Positions 23,274-30,719 of a stretch of 64,000 bases of DNA are shown in pieces. Within the stretch, counting starts at the first letter, position 1. Each line of letters starts with the position of its first letter. The notes under the pieces were generated by a model. It saw nothing but the letters and a program-made list of their open reading frames with translations. It had not been told where the DNA came from and did no database searches. Source of the stretch: Alphaproteobacteria bacterium (GTDB taxonomy: Bacteria > Myxococcota_A > UBA796 > CAJQPC01); assembly GCA_020632795.1 (NCBI GenBank), contig JACKEV010000009.1, positions 248,001 through 312,000 on the forward strand. Direction: 5' to 3'. Made by a program: the position numbers and the translations under genes.

Positions 23274-24560
23274 GTGCCGACCTACGCCCAGCAGGCCCCC
23301 CAGCAGGAGCATGAGCAGCACCACCTCATGCCGGACTTCCGGGTCGAGGACGGACCTGGACCCGAGTCAGGGCCAGGGCTGTCCAACCAGGAGCGGCTGC
23401 AGGCCCTGGGGCTCGCGCGGGGCGGCGACCAGGGGCCCACCCGGCTCCGGGACAAGTTCCCCTGGTTCGGGGCGCCGGAGCGCCAGAGCATCGACCTGCC
23501 CTCCACGGGCGAGATGACCCCCGCGTGGGTGGAGGAGAACCGCGACGTCCTGGGCCTGCCGCCCGGCGCGCCGGTGGAGCACTTCCTCTACGAGTACGTC
23601 TCCAAGAACATCGCGTACCGGCAGGGCGCGGACGGCGCCGAGGTGCCCGCAGAGCTGGGGCAGGGGGACGCCGACCTGCTGCGGGCCTGGGGCTACGACC
23701 CGAACGTCCAGTGGCTCAACGGCGAGAACGACATGCAGGTGCTGACCATCAACCCGCTCCTCCCCGAGGGCGCGACCCAGGGGGAGGACGGGCGGTGGAG
23801 TGGGCCCGACGGCAACGCGCTGCCGGCCCCCATCATGGCGTTCCGCGGCACCTCCGGCGGGGAGGACTTCCTGACCGACATCGACCCCCAGGGCGTGGGG
23901 CACGAGCAGTACACCCACAATCGCGAGGCCATCGACGGGCAGCTCGCCGCCCTCACGGAGGCGTATGGCCCCGCCGTGCTGACCGGCCACAGCCTGGGCG
24001 GGGCGCTCTCGGGCACCACCGCCGCCAACAACACCGACCGGGTGCAGGAGATCGTCAACTTCCAGCCCGCCGGCCTGGAGGAGCCCGCCCTCCAGCGCCT
24101 GGAGGCCGCCGGCGTGCCCGGCACCAACTACACCGCCGGGGGCGACGTCGTGCCCCTCTCCGGCGACGGCCACGCGCCCGGCCCGACCTACCACTACGAG
24201 CTGGGCCAGGCCAACCCGGTGCGGGCCCACCTGGCCATGTTCATGGCCCCCAAGACCGACCCCCAGGGCAACAGGGTCGCCCAGGAGAGCTGGACCGACG
24301 TGGGCGAGTGGAACCAGGGCACCTGGGACCTCTCCCAGGAGGGCGGTCGGGACATCGCCACCGAGTCCAGCTACGGCATCGAGCGCCACGACTTCGTGCC
24401 CGGCGACCGCGGCTCCAACGACCCGGCGGCCGGCTGGCAGCGCACGGGCGCGGAGAGCGTGCGCTGGGGCGCGGGCCAGGTCCGCGACGGCGTCGAGTGG
24501 GGCTGGGGCCAGGCCCAGGAGGGCTGGAACGGCCTCCAGGACTGGTGGAACGGCAACTGA
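23274..24560 (+). CDS. Class 3-like lipase/esterase with GHSLGG motif, no signal peptide
   Basis: A 428-residue protein starting with GTG at 23274 behind GGAGGT. The alpha/beta-hydrolase nucleophile elbow is TGHSLGGALSG (about residues 237-247). The AFRGTSGGEDFLTD segment (about 184-197) matches the oxyanion region of class 3 lipases and of bacterial phospholipase effectors. Candidate acid and base are Asp in GGDVVPLS and His in the downstream region. The N-terminus is Gln/Glu/His-rich (MPTYAQQAPQQEHEQHH) followed by SNQERLQALGL; the C-terminus is Trp/Gly-rich (WGWGQAQEGWNGLQDWW). There is no Sec signal, so release would need a contractile or other dedicated system. An effector role is inference; a simple intracellular esterase is the alternative. 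Confidence 0.7.
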   Translation: MPTYAQQAPQQEHEQHHLMPDFRVEDGPGPESGPGLSNQERLQALGLARGGDQGPTRLRDKFPWFGAPERQSIDLPSTGEMTPAWVEENRDVLGLPPGAPVEHFLYEYVSKNIAYRQGADGAEVPAELGQGDADLLRAWGYDPNVQWLNGENDMQVLTINPLLPEGATQGEDGRWSGPDGNALPAPIMAFRGTSGGEDFLTDIDPQGVGHEQYTHNREAIDGQLAALTEAYGPAVLTGHSLGGALSGTTAANNTDRVQEIVNFQPAGLEEPALQRLEAAGVPGTNYTAGGDVVPLSGDGHAPGPTYHYELGQANPVRAHLAMFMAPKTDPQGNRVAQESWTDVGEWNQGTWDLSQEGGRDIATESSYGIERHDFVPGDRGSNDPAAGWQRTGAESVRWGAGQVRDGVEWGWGQAQEGWNGLQDWWNGN

Positions 24561-25032
24561 TCCAAGGAAAGAGAAACCCCTGAGGCTGGTGCGGGGAACT
24601 CCCACCCGGGCGTGCAACCCGGAGCCTCAGGGGACGGTGGTGGCCGGGACCCATGTCATTGGAGCCCGTACACCTCTCTACGACGTTGCCGCCGAAGAAG
24701 AAGACGTGACTGCTCCGACTATGGAGCCACCACCTCGCGGCGCACGTAGGGGAATGTCACTGGATCACCTCCTTCATTCGGCGCGTTCAACGTCGCAGGT
24801 CCCGTCCTGCCGTCCCGAGCCGACCGCCGGTATCGCCACGGGAGCGTGGGGTCGGGCGACGCCGGCCGGCGTGGCCCGAGCCGCGGCGGCCAGCTACGAC
24901 CGACGCGACGTGCGGGTGGGCACCCGCACTGACCCCATTGTGCCCACCGCCCCCCGGGGCGACAAGTCCCTGCGCGCAGGTGTCGTCTGGAATACCGATG
25001 AAAACGGCATCACGGAAAACTGAACGCCGCGA
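24561..25032. other. 472-bp region without a convincing gene; structured segment and 16S-tail-like 15-mer
   Basis: Holds an open frame (24589-25023, 144 codons), but its third-position composition is much less GC-rich than the neighbours and no ribosome binding site or family is evident, so it is not called. The left part contains the inverted repeat listed separately. At 24760-24774 the sequence is CTGGATCACCTCCTT, identical to the conserved 3' end of bacterial 16S rRNA including the anti-Shine-Dalgarno. CGTAGGGGAA, also a 16S helix-45 segment, lies 9 bases upstream (24744-24753). The rest of 16S is absent. Confidence 0.5.
24577..24633. repeat. Perfect 11-bp inverted repeat, possible RNA hairpin
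   Basis: CCCCTGAGGCT (24577-24587) and AGCCTCAGGGG (24623-24633) flank a 35-bp loop that can itself fold (GGG/CCC pairs). It starts 17 bp after the lipase stop. There is no T-run, so it may be a factor-dependent 3' end structure or part of a small RNA. Confidence 0.45.
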
Positions 25033-25947
25033 CTACACCGCGGTGATGAAGGGCTTCATCCAGTCGACCTTGCCCCGAACGCCGCTCAGGTAGATGTCCT
25101 GGACCCGCTGGGTGATGGCGCCTGGGGTGCCGTCGCCGACCACGCGACGGTCCACCTCGACGATGGGGGTGACCTCGGCGGCGGTGCCGGTCATGAAGAC
25201 CTCGTCGGCCACGTAGAGCAGGTCCCGTCCGAACTGGGTCTCGATGACGTCGTAGCCCTCGTGGTTGAGGATCTGGATGGCGGTCTTGCGGGTGATGCCG
25301 CCCAGGATGTTGGTCACCGAGGGGGTCTTGATGGTGCGCCCCCGCAGCGCGAACAGGTTCTCGCCCGTGCCCTCGGCCACGTAGCCGTTCTGGTCGAGCA
25401 TGATGGCTTCCTGGTAGCCGTTGTCGTTGGCCTCGTACCGGGCCATGATCGAGTTGACGTAGTGCCCGATGACCTTGGCGCGCTGGAGGTTGGAGTTGAT
25501 GGCGTGCCGGGTGAAGGACGAGGTGCCCGCCCGGATGCCGTTCTTGAGGCCGTCCTCGCCCATGTAGGCGCCCCACTTCCACACCGCGATGGTGACGTGG
25601 ACCTCGTTGCGGGCCCCCAGGCCCATCGCGCCGCTGCCCAGGTAGACCAGCGGGCGGATGTAGCAGTCGGTGAGCTGGTTGGCCCGGATCGTCTCCATGC
25701 AGGCGTCCGCGACCTGATCGTAGGAGAACGGCAGCTTGATCTGGCACATCTTCGCGGAGTCGAACAGCCGCCGCAGGTGCGCGTCCAGCTTGAAGATGCC
25801 CGGCCGACCGTCGGGCTGCTCGTAGGCGCGGATGCCCTCGAACACGCCCAGCCCGTAGTGCAGGGTGTGGCTCAGGACGTGCACCTTGGCCTGGTCGAAG
25901 GGGACCAGCTCGCCGTCCATCCAGATCACGTCGGAGCGTACCGACAT
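25033..25947 (-). CDS. ilvE: Branched-chain amino acid aminotransferase
   Basis: A 304-residue fold-type IV PLP enzyme, the usual length for IlvE. It catalyses transamination between 2-oxoglutarate/glutamate and leucine, isoleucine or valine. Typical segments are WMDGELVPFDQAKVHVLSHTLHYG at the N-terminus, FEGIRAY, IRPLVYLG, the PLP Lys158 in LQRAKVIGHYVNS, EGTGENLF (about 193-200) and GGITRKTAI. The C-terminal MTGTAAEVTPI loop is also standard. The ATG at 25947 follows GAGGAGAGCG on its strand. It lies 10 bp downstream of the M16 peptidase pair on the same strand, though a functional link is not obvious. Confidence 0.93.
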   Translation of the reverse strand: MSVRSDVIWMDGELVPFDQAKVHVLSHTLHYGLGVFEGIRAYEQPDGRPGIFKLDAHLRRLFDSAKMCQIKLPFSYDQVADACMETIRANQLTDCYIRPLVYLGSGAMGLGARNEVHVTIAVWKWGAYMGEDGLKNGIRAGTSSFTRHAINSNLQRAKVIGHYVNSIMARYEANDNGYQEAIMLDQNGYVAEGTGENLFALRGRTIKTPSVTNILGGITRKTAIQILNHEGYDVIETQFGRDLLYVADEVFMTGTAAEVTPIVEVDRRVVGDGTPGAITQRVQDIYLSGVRGKVDWMKPFITAV

Positions 25948-25957
25948 CGCGCTCTCC

Positions 25958-27415
25958 TCAGTCTGAGTTGGGTTCGCTGACCGGCGCGCCGTCGACGTCC
26001 AGCTCGACCACGGGGTGGCCGAGGGCCTCGATCGGGGCGCGGATCGTGGCCAGGTCGCCGACGACCACCACCGTCAGCGGCTGGGTGGCGACCTGCTCCA
26101 AGAATGCCACCTGGGCCTGCCCGGCGGTGACCGCCTCGACGCGGGGGATGTAGGACTCCAGCCAGTCCGCCGGCAGCTCATAGCGCCACACCTCGGACTG
26201 CTGGCCCAGCAGGTAGTCGGTGGTCTCGAACCGGGCCGGGTAGCCGGACACCAGCGAGCCCGCGAAGTAGGCCCGCTCGTCCTCGGTGAGGGGGCGAGCA
26301 TCCCCGATCGCCGCCAGCTCGCCGAAGATCTCGGAGAGCGCATCGGCGGTGGTGTCGCTCTTGACCGAGGTGGAGGCGTTCCAGATGGTCGGGGCCAGGC
26401 CGTTGGAGAGCCGGGAGCGCGCGCCGTAGGTGTAGCCCTTGTCCTCGCGCAGGTTCATGTTCAGCCGGGACATGAACATGCCGCCCCAGATGGTGTTCGC
26501 CACGTAGAGGGCGTCGTAGTGGGGGTCGGTGCGGTGGCCCACCGGGCGGCCGGCGACGATGACCGACTGGGCGGCGCCGGGCTTGTCGATCAGGTGGATG
26601 ACCGTGGACGTCGGCGCGTGGACGGTGATCTCGGGGGCGGCGCGGGTGCTCTCCCCCGACCAGTCGGCCAGCCGGGCCTCCAGGAGCGGGGTCAGCTCCT
26701 CCAGCGTGATGTCCCCGCCCGCCAGGATCAGGGCGTTGCCGGAGACGAGCTGGTCGGCGTGCCACGCCTCCAGGTCGGCGGCGGAGATGGCCTTGAGGCT
26801 GCCTTCGGTCTCGAAGCGGCCGTCGTAGGTGTCCCCGAACATCACGCGGTCGAACACGCGGCCCGCGATGGCGTTGGGGTTGGTGCGTGCGGCGGCGACG
26901 TTCTGGACGCGCTGCTTGCGGACCCGGTCCCACTCATCGGCGTCGAAGGCCGGATCGAGCAGGGCCAGGGCCCACAGGTCCAGGGCCGGCTCCAGGTGCT
27001 TGTTCAGGGTGTGCAGGGTGACCGAGGCGCTGTCCAGGCCCGCGCCGGCCCCGACCCGGGCGCCGAGCTTCCGCAGGGCGCTGGCATAGCCCACCGCGTC
27101 CAGGTCCCCCGCGCCCTCGTTGAGCATGTCCATCGCCGAGGAGGCCAGGCCCTCCTTGCCGACCGGGTCGGTCCAGGAGCCCGAGGAGAACACGATCCGC
27201 AGGTCCACCACCGGCAGCTCGTGGTTCTCGACCAGCACCACCGCCACGCCGTTGGAGAGGGTGGCGCGCTGGGGCGTGGGCAGGTCGAAGGCCGGGCGGG
27301 CCAGGGGCGCGGGGCGCTCGAAGCGGGGGTCCGCGGACCCCGCCGCGGACTCGATGGGGGCGTCCTTGGGGCCGCAGGCGGCCAGGGAGAGGGTCAGCAG
27401 CAGCAGCGGGCGCAT
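25958..27415 (-). CDS. M16-family peptidase-like lipoprotein, non-catalytic subunit
   Basis: The start is the ATG at 27415, sharing one base with the stop of the upstream M16 gene (TGATG), so the two are translationally coupled. The 485-residue product opens with MRPLLLLTLSLAAC (lipoprotein signal). The two M16 halves are present (QRATLSNGVAVVLVENHELPVVDLRIVFSSGSW ... and the C-terminal RLNMNLREDKGYTYGARS segment). The zinc motif HxxEH is replaced by SSAMDMLNEGA, so this subunit should be inactive. The RExKGYTYG loop is the substrate-binding Arg/Tyr pair characteristic of the partner subunit. It would form the M16B heterodimer with the product of 27415-28725 in the periplasm or at the outer membrane. 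Confidence 0.9.
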   Translation of the reverse strand: MRPLLLLTLSLAACGPKDAPIESAAGSADPRFERPAPLARPAFDLPTPQRATLSNGVAVVLVENHELPVVDLRIVFSSGSWTDPVGKEGLASSAMDMLNEGAGDLDAVGYASALRKLGARVGAGAGLDSASVTLHTLNKHLEPALDLWALALLDPAFDADEWDRVRKQRVQNVAAARTNPNAIAGRVFDRVMFGDTYDGRFETEGSLKAISAADLEAWHADQLVSGNALILAGGDITLEELTPLLEARLADWSGESTRAAPEITVHAPTSTVIHLIDKPGAAQSVIVAGRPVGHRTDPHYDALYVANTIWGGMFMSRLNMNLREDKGYTYGARSRLSNGLAPTIWNASTSVKSDTTADALSEIFGELAAIGDARPLTEDERAYFAGSLVSGYPARFETTDYLLGQQSEVWRYELPADWLESYIPRVEAVTAGQAQVAFLEQVATQPLTVVVVGDLATIRAPIEALGHPVVELDVDGAPVSEPNSD

Positions 27416-28725
27416 CACTCCGCCTCCTCGGGCCAGATGTGGAGCACGACCCGGCCGGGGCCGAGCCAGGTCTCGGCGGTGGACCGCACGCCCTCGGGGG
27501 TGACCGCCCGGTAGCGGGCCAGGTCCTGCTCGAGGTAGTCGGGCTGGCCGGTGGTCTTGAAGTAGCTGTTGAGCTGGTTGGCCTTGGCCGCGACGGTCTC
27601 CAGGCCGTCCACGTAGCGGGCCTCGTAGTTGGTGAGGCCGACGGCGACCTCCTCGTCGGTCACCCCGTCGGCCACCAGCTCGGCCAGGATGCGGTCGACC
27701 TCGGCGACGATCTCGTCGGTGGTGTGGCCCTCGGCGGCGGTCGCGGAGATGACGTACATGCTGTCCAGCTCGCAGCTCGCCTGGAAGGCGTCGATCTCCT
27801 TGGCGATCTGCTGCTCGATGACCAGCTCGCGGTAGAGGCGGGCGTCCTTGCCGTCCGCGAGCAGGCTGGAGAGCAGGTCCAGCTCGGCGTCGCCGGGCTC
27901 GAACACCGCAGGGGTGGGCCAGGCGATCCAGACCTTCTCGTGGGGGACCCCGGCCTCGGCGCGGCGCAGCTCGATCTCCTGCTCGTGGACGATCGGCGGG
28001 GCCTCGGTCTTGGGGGGCTGGGGGCCCGCGGGGATGGGGGCAAAGTAGCGGTCCACCAGTTCGCGGGCGGTCGCGGGGTCGAAGTCGCCGCAGATGACCA
28101 GCGAGGCGTTGTTGGGCACGTACCAGGCGCGGAAGAAGGCGCTGACGTCGTCGAGGGTCGCGGCGTCCAGATCCTCGTGGTAGCCGATGGTGGGGTGGTG
28201 GTAGGGGTGGCCCTCGGGGAAGACGTTCTCCAGCAGGGTGATCCAGTACGTGCCGTAGGGCTGGTTCTCGTAGCGCTGGCGGCGCTCGTTGCGCACGACG
28301 TCCTTCTGGTTGGCGAGGCGGTCGGCGTCGGTTGCCTCCAGCAGGAAGCCCATGCGGTCGGCCTCGGCCCACAGGGCCAGGGGCAGGTATTCGGCGGGCA
28401 CGCCCTCGAAGTAGTTGGTCCGGTCCAGGGTGGTGGAGCCGTTGACCTGCCCGCCGATCTCCTGGAGGGGCTCGAAGTAGTCCTGGTTGTTGTGCAGGGA
28501 GCCCTGGAACATCAGGTGCTCGAAGAGGTGGGCGAAGCCGGTGCGCCCGGCCACCTCGTCGCGGGAGCCGACGTGGTACCAGAGGTTCACCTGGACGATG
28601 GGGACGGAGTGATCCTCGGCGAGGATCACGGTCAGGCCGTTGTCGAGCGTGTACATCTCGTGGGGGATGGACAGCTCCTGGGCCTGGACCACGCCGGACC
28701 AGGCCAGAGCCAGGGACCAGAGCAT
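27415..28725 (-). CDS. M16-family zinc metallopeptidase, catalytic subunit
   Basis: A 436-residue exported peptidase; the first 16 residues (MLWSLALAWSGVVQAQ) form a signal peptide. The inverted zinc motif H66-LFE-H70 lies in GFAHLFEHLMFQG, and the distal Glu is in the KDVVRNERRQR segment about 75 residues on. The substrate-related HPYHHPTIGYHEDL block and the second M16 domain follow. It pairs with the non-catalytic lipoprotein encoded directly downstream with a one-base overlap. Known M16B enzymes degrade peptides inside a clam-shell; the substrate is unknown. Confidence 0.92.
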   Translation of the reverse strand: MLWSLALAWSGVVQAQELSIPHEMYTLDNGLTVILAEDHSVPIVQVNLWYHVGSRDEVAGRTGFAHLFEHLMFQGSLHNNQDYFEPLQEIGGQVNGSTTLDRTNYFEGVPAEYLPLALWAEADRMGFLLEATDADRLANQKDVVRNERRQRYENQPYGTYWITLLENVFPEGHPYHHPTIGYHEDLDAATLDDVSAFFRAWYVPNNASLVICGDFDPATARELVDRYFAPIPAGPQPPKTEAPPIVHEQEIELRRAEAGVPHEKVWIAWPTPAVFEPGDAELDLLSSLLADGKDARLYRELVIEQQIAKEIDAFQASCELDSMYVISATAAEGHTTDEIVAEVDRILAELVADGVTDEEVAVGLTNYEARYVDGLETVAAKANQLNSYFKTTGQPDYLEQDLARYRAVTPEGVRSTAETWLGPGRVVLHIWPEEAE

Positions 28726-28774
28726 GCGGCGACCTCCTTCAAGCGGGCGTGAAGGTCCCTAACGCATCGGGCTC

Positions 28775-30700
28775 CTACCCGCCGTTGTCCCTCAAGGTCA
28801 CGTTCCCCCCGACGGTCCCGATGGCGTCGTGCAGTCCCTCGGCCTCGGCGTCGGGCAGCGCGGGGTTGTCGCGGACGATCAGGTTGCCGCCCACGCTGTC
28901 TACGCCGTGCAGGCCGGAGAGGTCGAGCAGCGCGTCGTTGTGGTCGATGCGCAGGCGGTCGTCGACGCTGCGCAGGGCCTCGGCGCCGTCGACGCTCAGG
29001 AGCCCGTCGTTGTCGTAGAGGTAGAGGCCACCGACCTGGCTCAAGGAGCCCAGACCGGCGAGGGAGGTCAGCGACGGGCTGGTCCACACCTGGAGCTCGC
29101 CGCCCACGGTGGTCAGGGCCTCGAAGGCGGAGAGGTCGCCCAGCGCGGCGTTGGACTCCACGAGCACGTCGCCGCCCACGGCGGTGAGGGCGCCCAGGCC
29201 GTCGATGGTGACCAGGGCGTCGAGGTCGATGAGCTGGAGGTCGCCGCCGACGGTCTCCAGGGCGGTGAGCCCCGCCATCGAGGTCAGCGCGGGCGCGCCA
29301 GCGATCTCCAGGGTGTCGCCGACCGCGCGCAGGGCGTTGAGGCCGTCGATGGAGGTCAGCGCCTCGTTGTTGCCGAGGTAGAGGCCGTCGCCGACGGACT
29401 CCAGGGCGTTGAGCCCGTCGATCGCGGTCAGGCCGGTGCGGTGGGCCCTCAGGCGGCCGGTGATCTCGACCAGGGCGGGCAGCTCGCCGAGGGAGGTCAG
29501 CGCGGCGCAGTCGCTCAGCTCCATGTCCTCCACCGTCTCCAGGGCGTCGAGCCCGCTCAGGGAGGGGACGCAGGGCGGCTCCAGCTCCACGCGCTCGACC
29601 GCCCGGAGCGCCCCCAGGCCCTGGAGATCCTGCACCTGCGGGAGGTCGCTCAGCGCGAGCCGGCGGCCCAACTGCTCCAGCCCGTCGAGGCCAGCGAGGG
29701 AGGTCAGCGACGGCAGCGCCTCCAGCCGCAGGGTCTCGGCGGCGGTGAGCCCCGCCAGGCCCTCGATCGAGGCCAGCGCGGGCTCCTGCGCGATGTAGAC
29801 GCCGAGCAGGCCCTCCGGCGCGAGCAGCACCGGGACCTCCGTCAGCGCGTTCCGGTAGATGGAGAGCCCGCCCCCGCTCAGCGTGAGCCCGTCCAGCGCC
29901 GCCGCGCTCAACAGCCGGGGGTTGTCCCGGAGCACCAGCCCCCCGACCTGCGCCAGGCTGTCGAGGCCGTCCAGGGAGGTCAGGTCGCTGTTCTCCGCCA
30001 CGGTCAGCCACCCGCCGATCGTGCGAAGCCCGGAGAGGCCCACAAGGTCGGTCCGCTGCCCCTCCGCGATGGTCACGTCGTCGTCGACCGCCGCGAGGCG
30101 GGCGAGGGGAGAGAGGTCCAGGACGCCGGTCCCTCCGGTCTCGGTGAGGTCCACCCCGACGCGCTCCAGGTTGCGCAGGCCCTCCAGATCGAACCAGTCC
30201 GGCACCTCGTCCAGCACGAGGTCCCCGCCGATCTCCTGCACCCCCTCCAGGCCGCGGGTCGAGACCAGCACCGGCTGCGAACTCATGGGCTGGAGGGTCA
30301 AGCTCCCCGTGATCGCGCAGATGCAGGAGAGGCCGCGCAGGTCGGTCAGGTAGCCGGAGGCCTGGACCCGCAGGTCGTCCAGGGCGTTGTAGCCCTCGTC
30401 GCAGATGGCCTCGAGCTGGTGGTCCGCGGTCCCCCACACGATGTCGAGGCGCCGCGGGTAGACGACGAGGTCGGCGCCCTCGGGACAGCGGTCCGCGCCG
30501 TCGCAGTCCTGGTCGATCCCGTCGCGGGGGATGTCCTCGGCGCCGGGGTGGATCGCGGGGTCCTGCGGCGCGCAGTCGTCTTCCGTGAAGCCGTCGCCAT
30601 CGGGATCGTCGGGGGTCGGGTGCGCGCCGGCGGTGTCGTCGGTGAGGGCTTCCTTCTCGACGCAGCCCAGCAGGGCCAGCGCGAGCGTCCATCCGGTCAT
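28775..30700 (-). CDS. Leucine-rich/receptor L-type repeat lipoprotein, paralog 1
   Basis: A 641-residue lipoprotein (MTGWTLALALLGC, Cys13). After a short acidic linker comes one MopE-type metal-binding motif (PDGDGFTEDDCAPQDPAIHPG ... IDQDCDGAD). Four Cys in a spacer (ICDEG, SCICAITG) follow. Then come about 18 repeats of 22-26 residues with the pattern LTSLxGLxxLxxVGGxLxLxxNxxL, as in bacterial receptor L / BspA-like leucine-rich solenoids. The C-terminus ends in a capping repeat (GTVGGNVTLRDNGG). It is a surface binding protein by architecture; the ligand is unknown. The next gene on the same strand, 19 bp upstream, is a close paralog, so the two arose by tandem duplication. Confidence 0.85.
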   Translation of the reverse strand: MTGWTLALALLGCVEKEALTDDTAGAHPTPDDPDGDGFTEDDCAPQDPAIHPGAEDIPRDGIDQDCDGADRCPEGADLVVYPRRLDIVWGTADHQLEAICDEGYNALDDLRVQASGYLTDLRGLSCICAITGSLTLQPMSSQPVLVSTRGLEGVQEIGGDLVLDEVPDWFDLEGLRNLERVGVDLTETGGTGVLDLSPLARLAAVDDDVTIAEGQRTDLVGLSGLRTIGGWLTVAENSDLTSLDGLDSLAQVGGLVLRDNPRLLSAAALDGLTLSGGGLSIYRNALTEVPVLLAPEGLLGVYIAQEPALASIEGLAGLTAAETLRLEALPSLTSLAGLDGLEQLGRRLALSDLPQVQDLQGLGALRAVERVELEPPCVPSLSGLDALETVEDMELSDCAALTSLGELPALVEITGRLRAHRTGLTAIDGLNALESVGDGLYLGNNEALTSIDGLNALRAVGDTLEIAGAPALTSMAGLTALETVGGDLQLIDLDALVTIDGLGALTAVGGDVLVESNAALGDLSAFEALTTVGGELQVWTSPSLTSLAGLGSLSQVGGLYLYDNDGLLSVDGAEALRSVDDRLRIDHNDALLDLSGLHGVDSVGGNLIVRDNPALPDAEAEGLHDAIGTVGGNVTLRDNGG

Positions 30701-30719
30701 GGGTGTTCTCCTGGCGGCC

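Noticed and set aside
24741..24774. An rRNA gene fragment
   Set aside because: Only about 25 matched bases of the 16S end are present and helix 45 would not pair, so it is not annotated as rRNA.
24589..25023. 144-codon open frame between the lipase and ilvE
   Set aside because: No ribosome binding site, atypical third-position composition, no motif, and it overlaps an RNA-type inverted repeat. Kept only as a described region.
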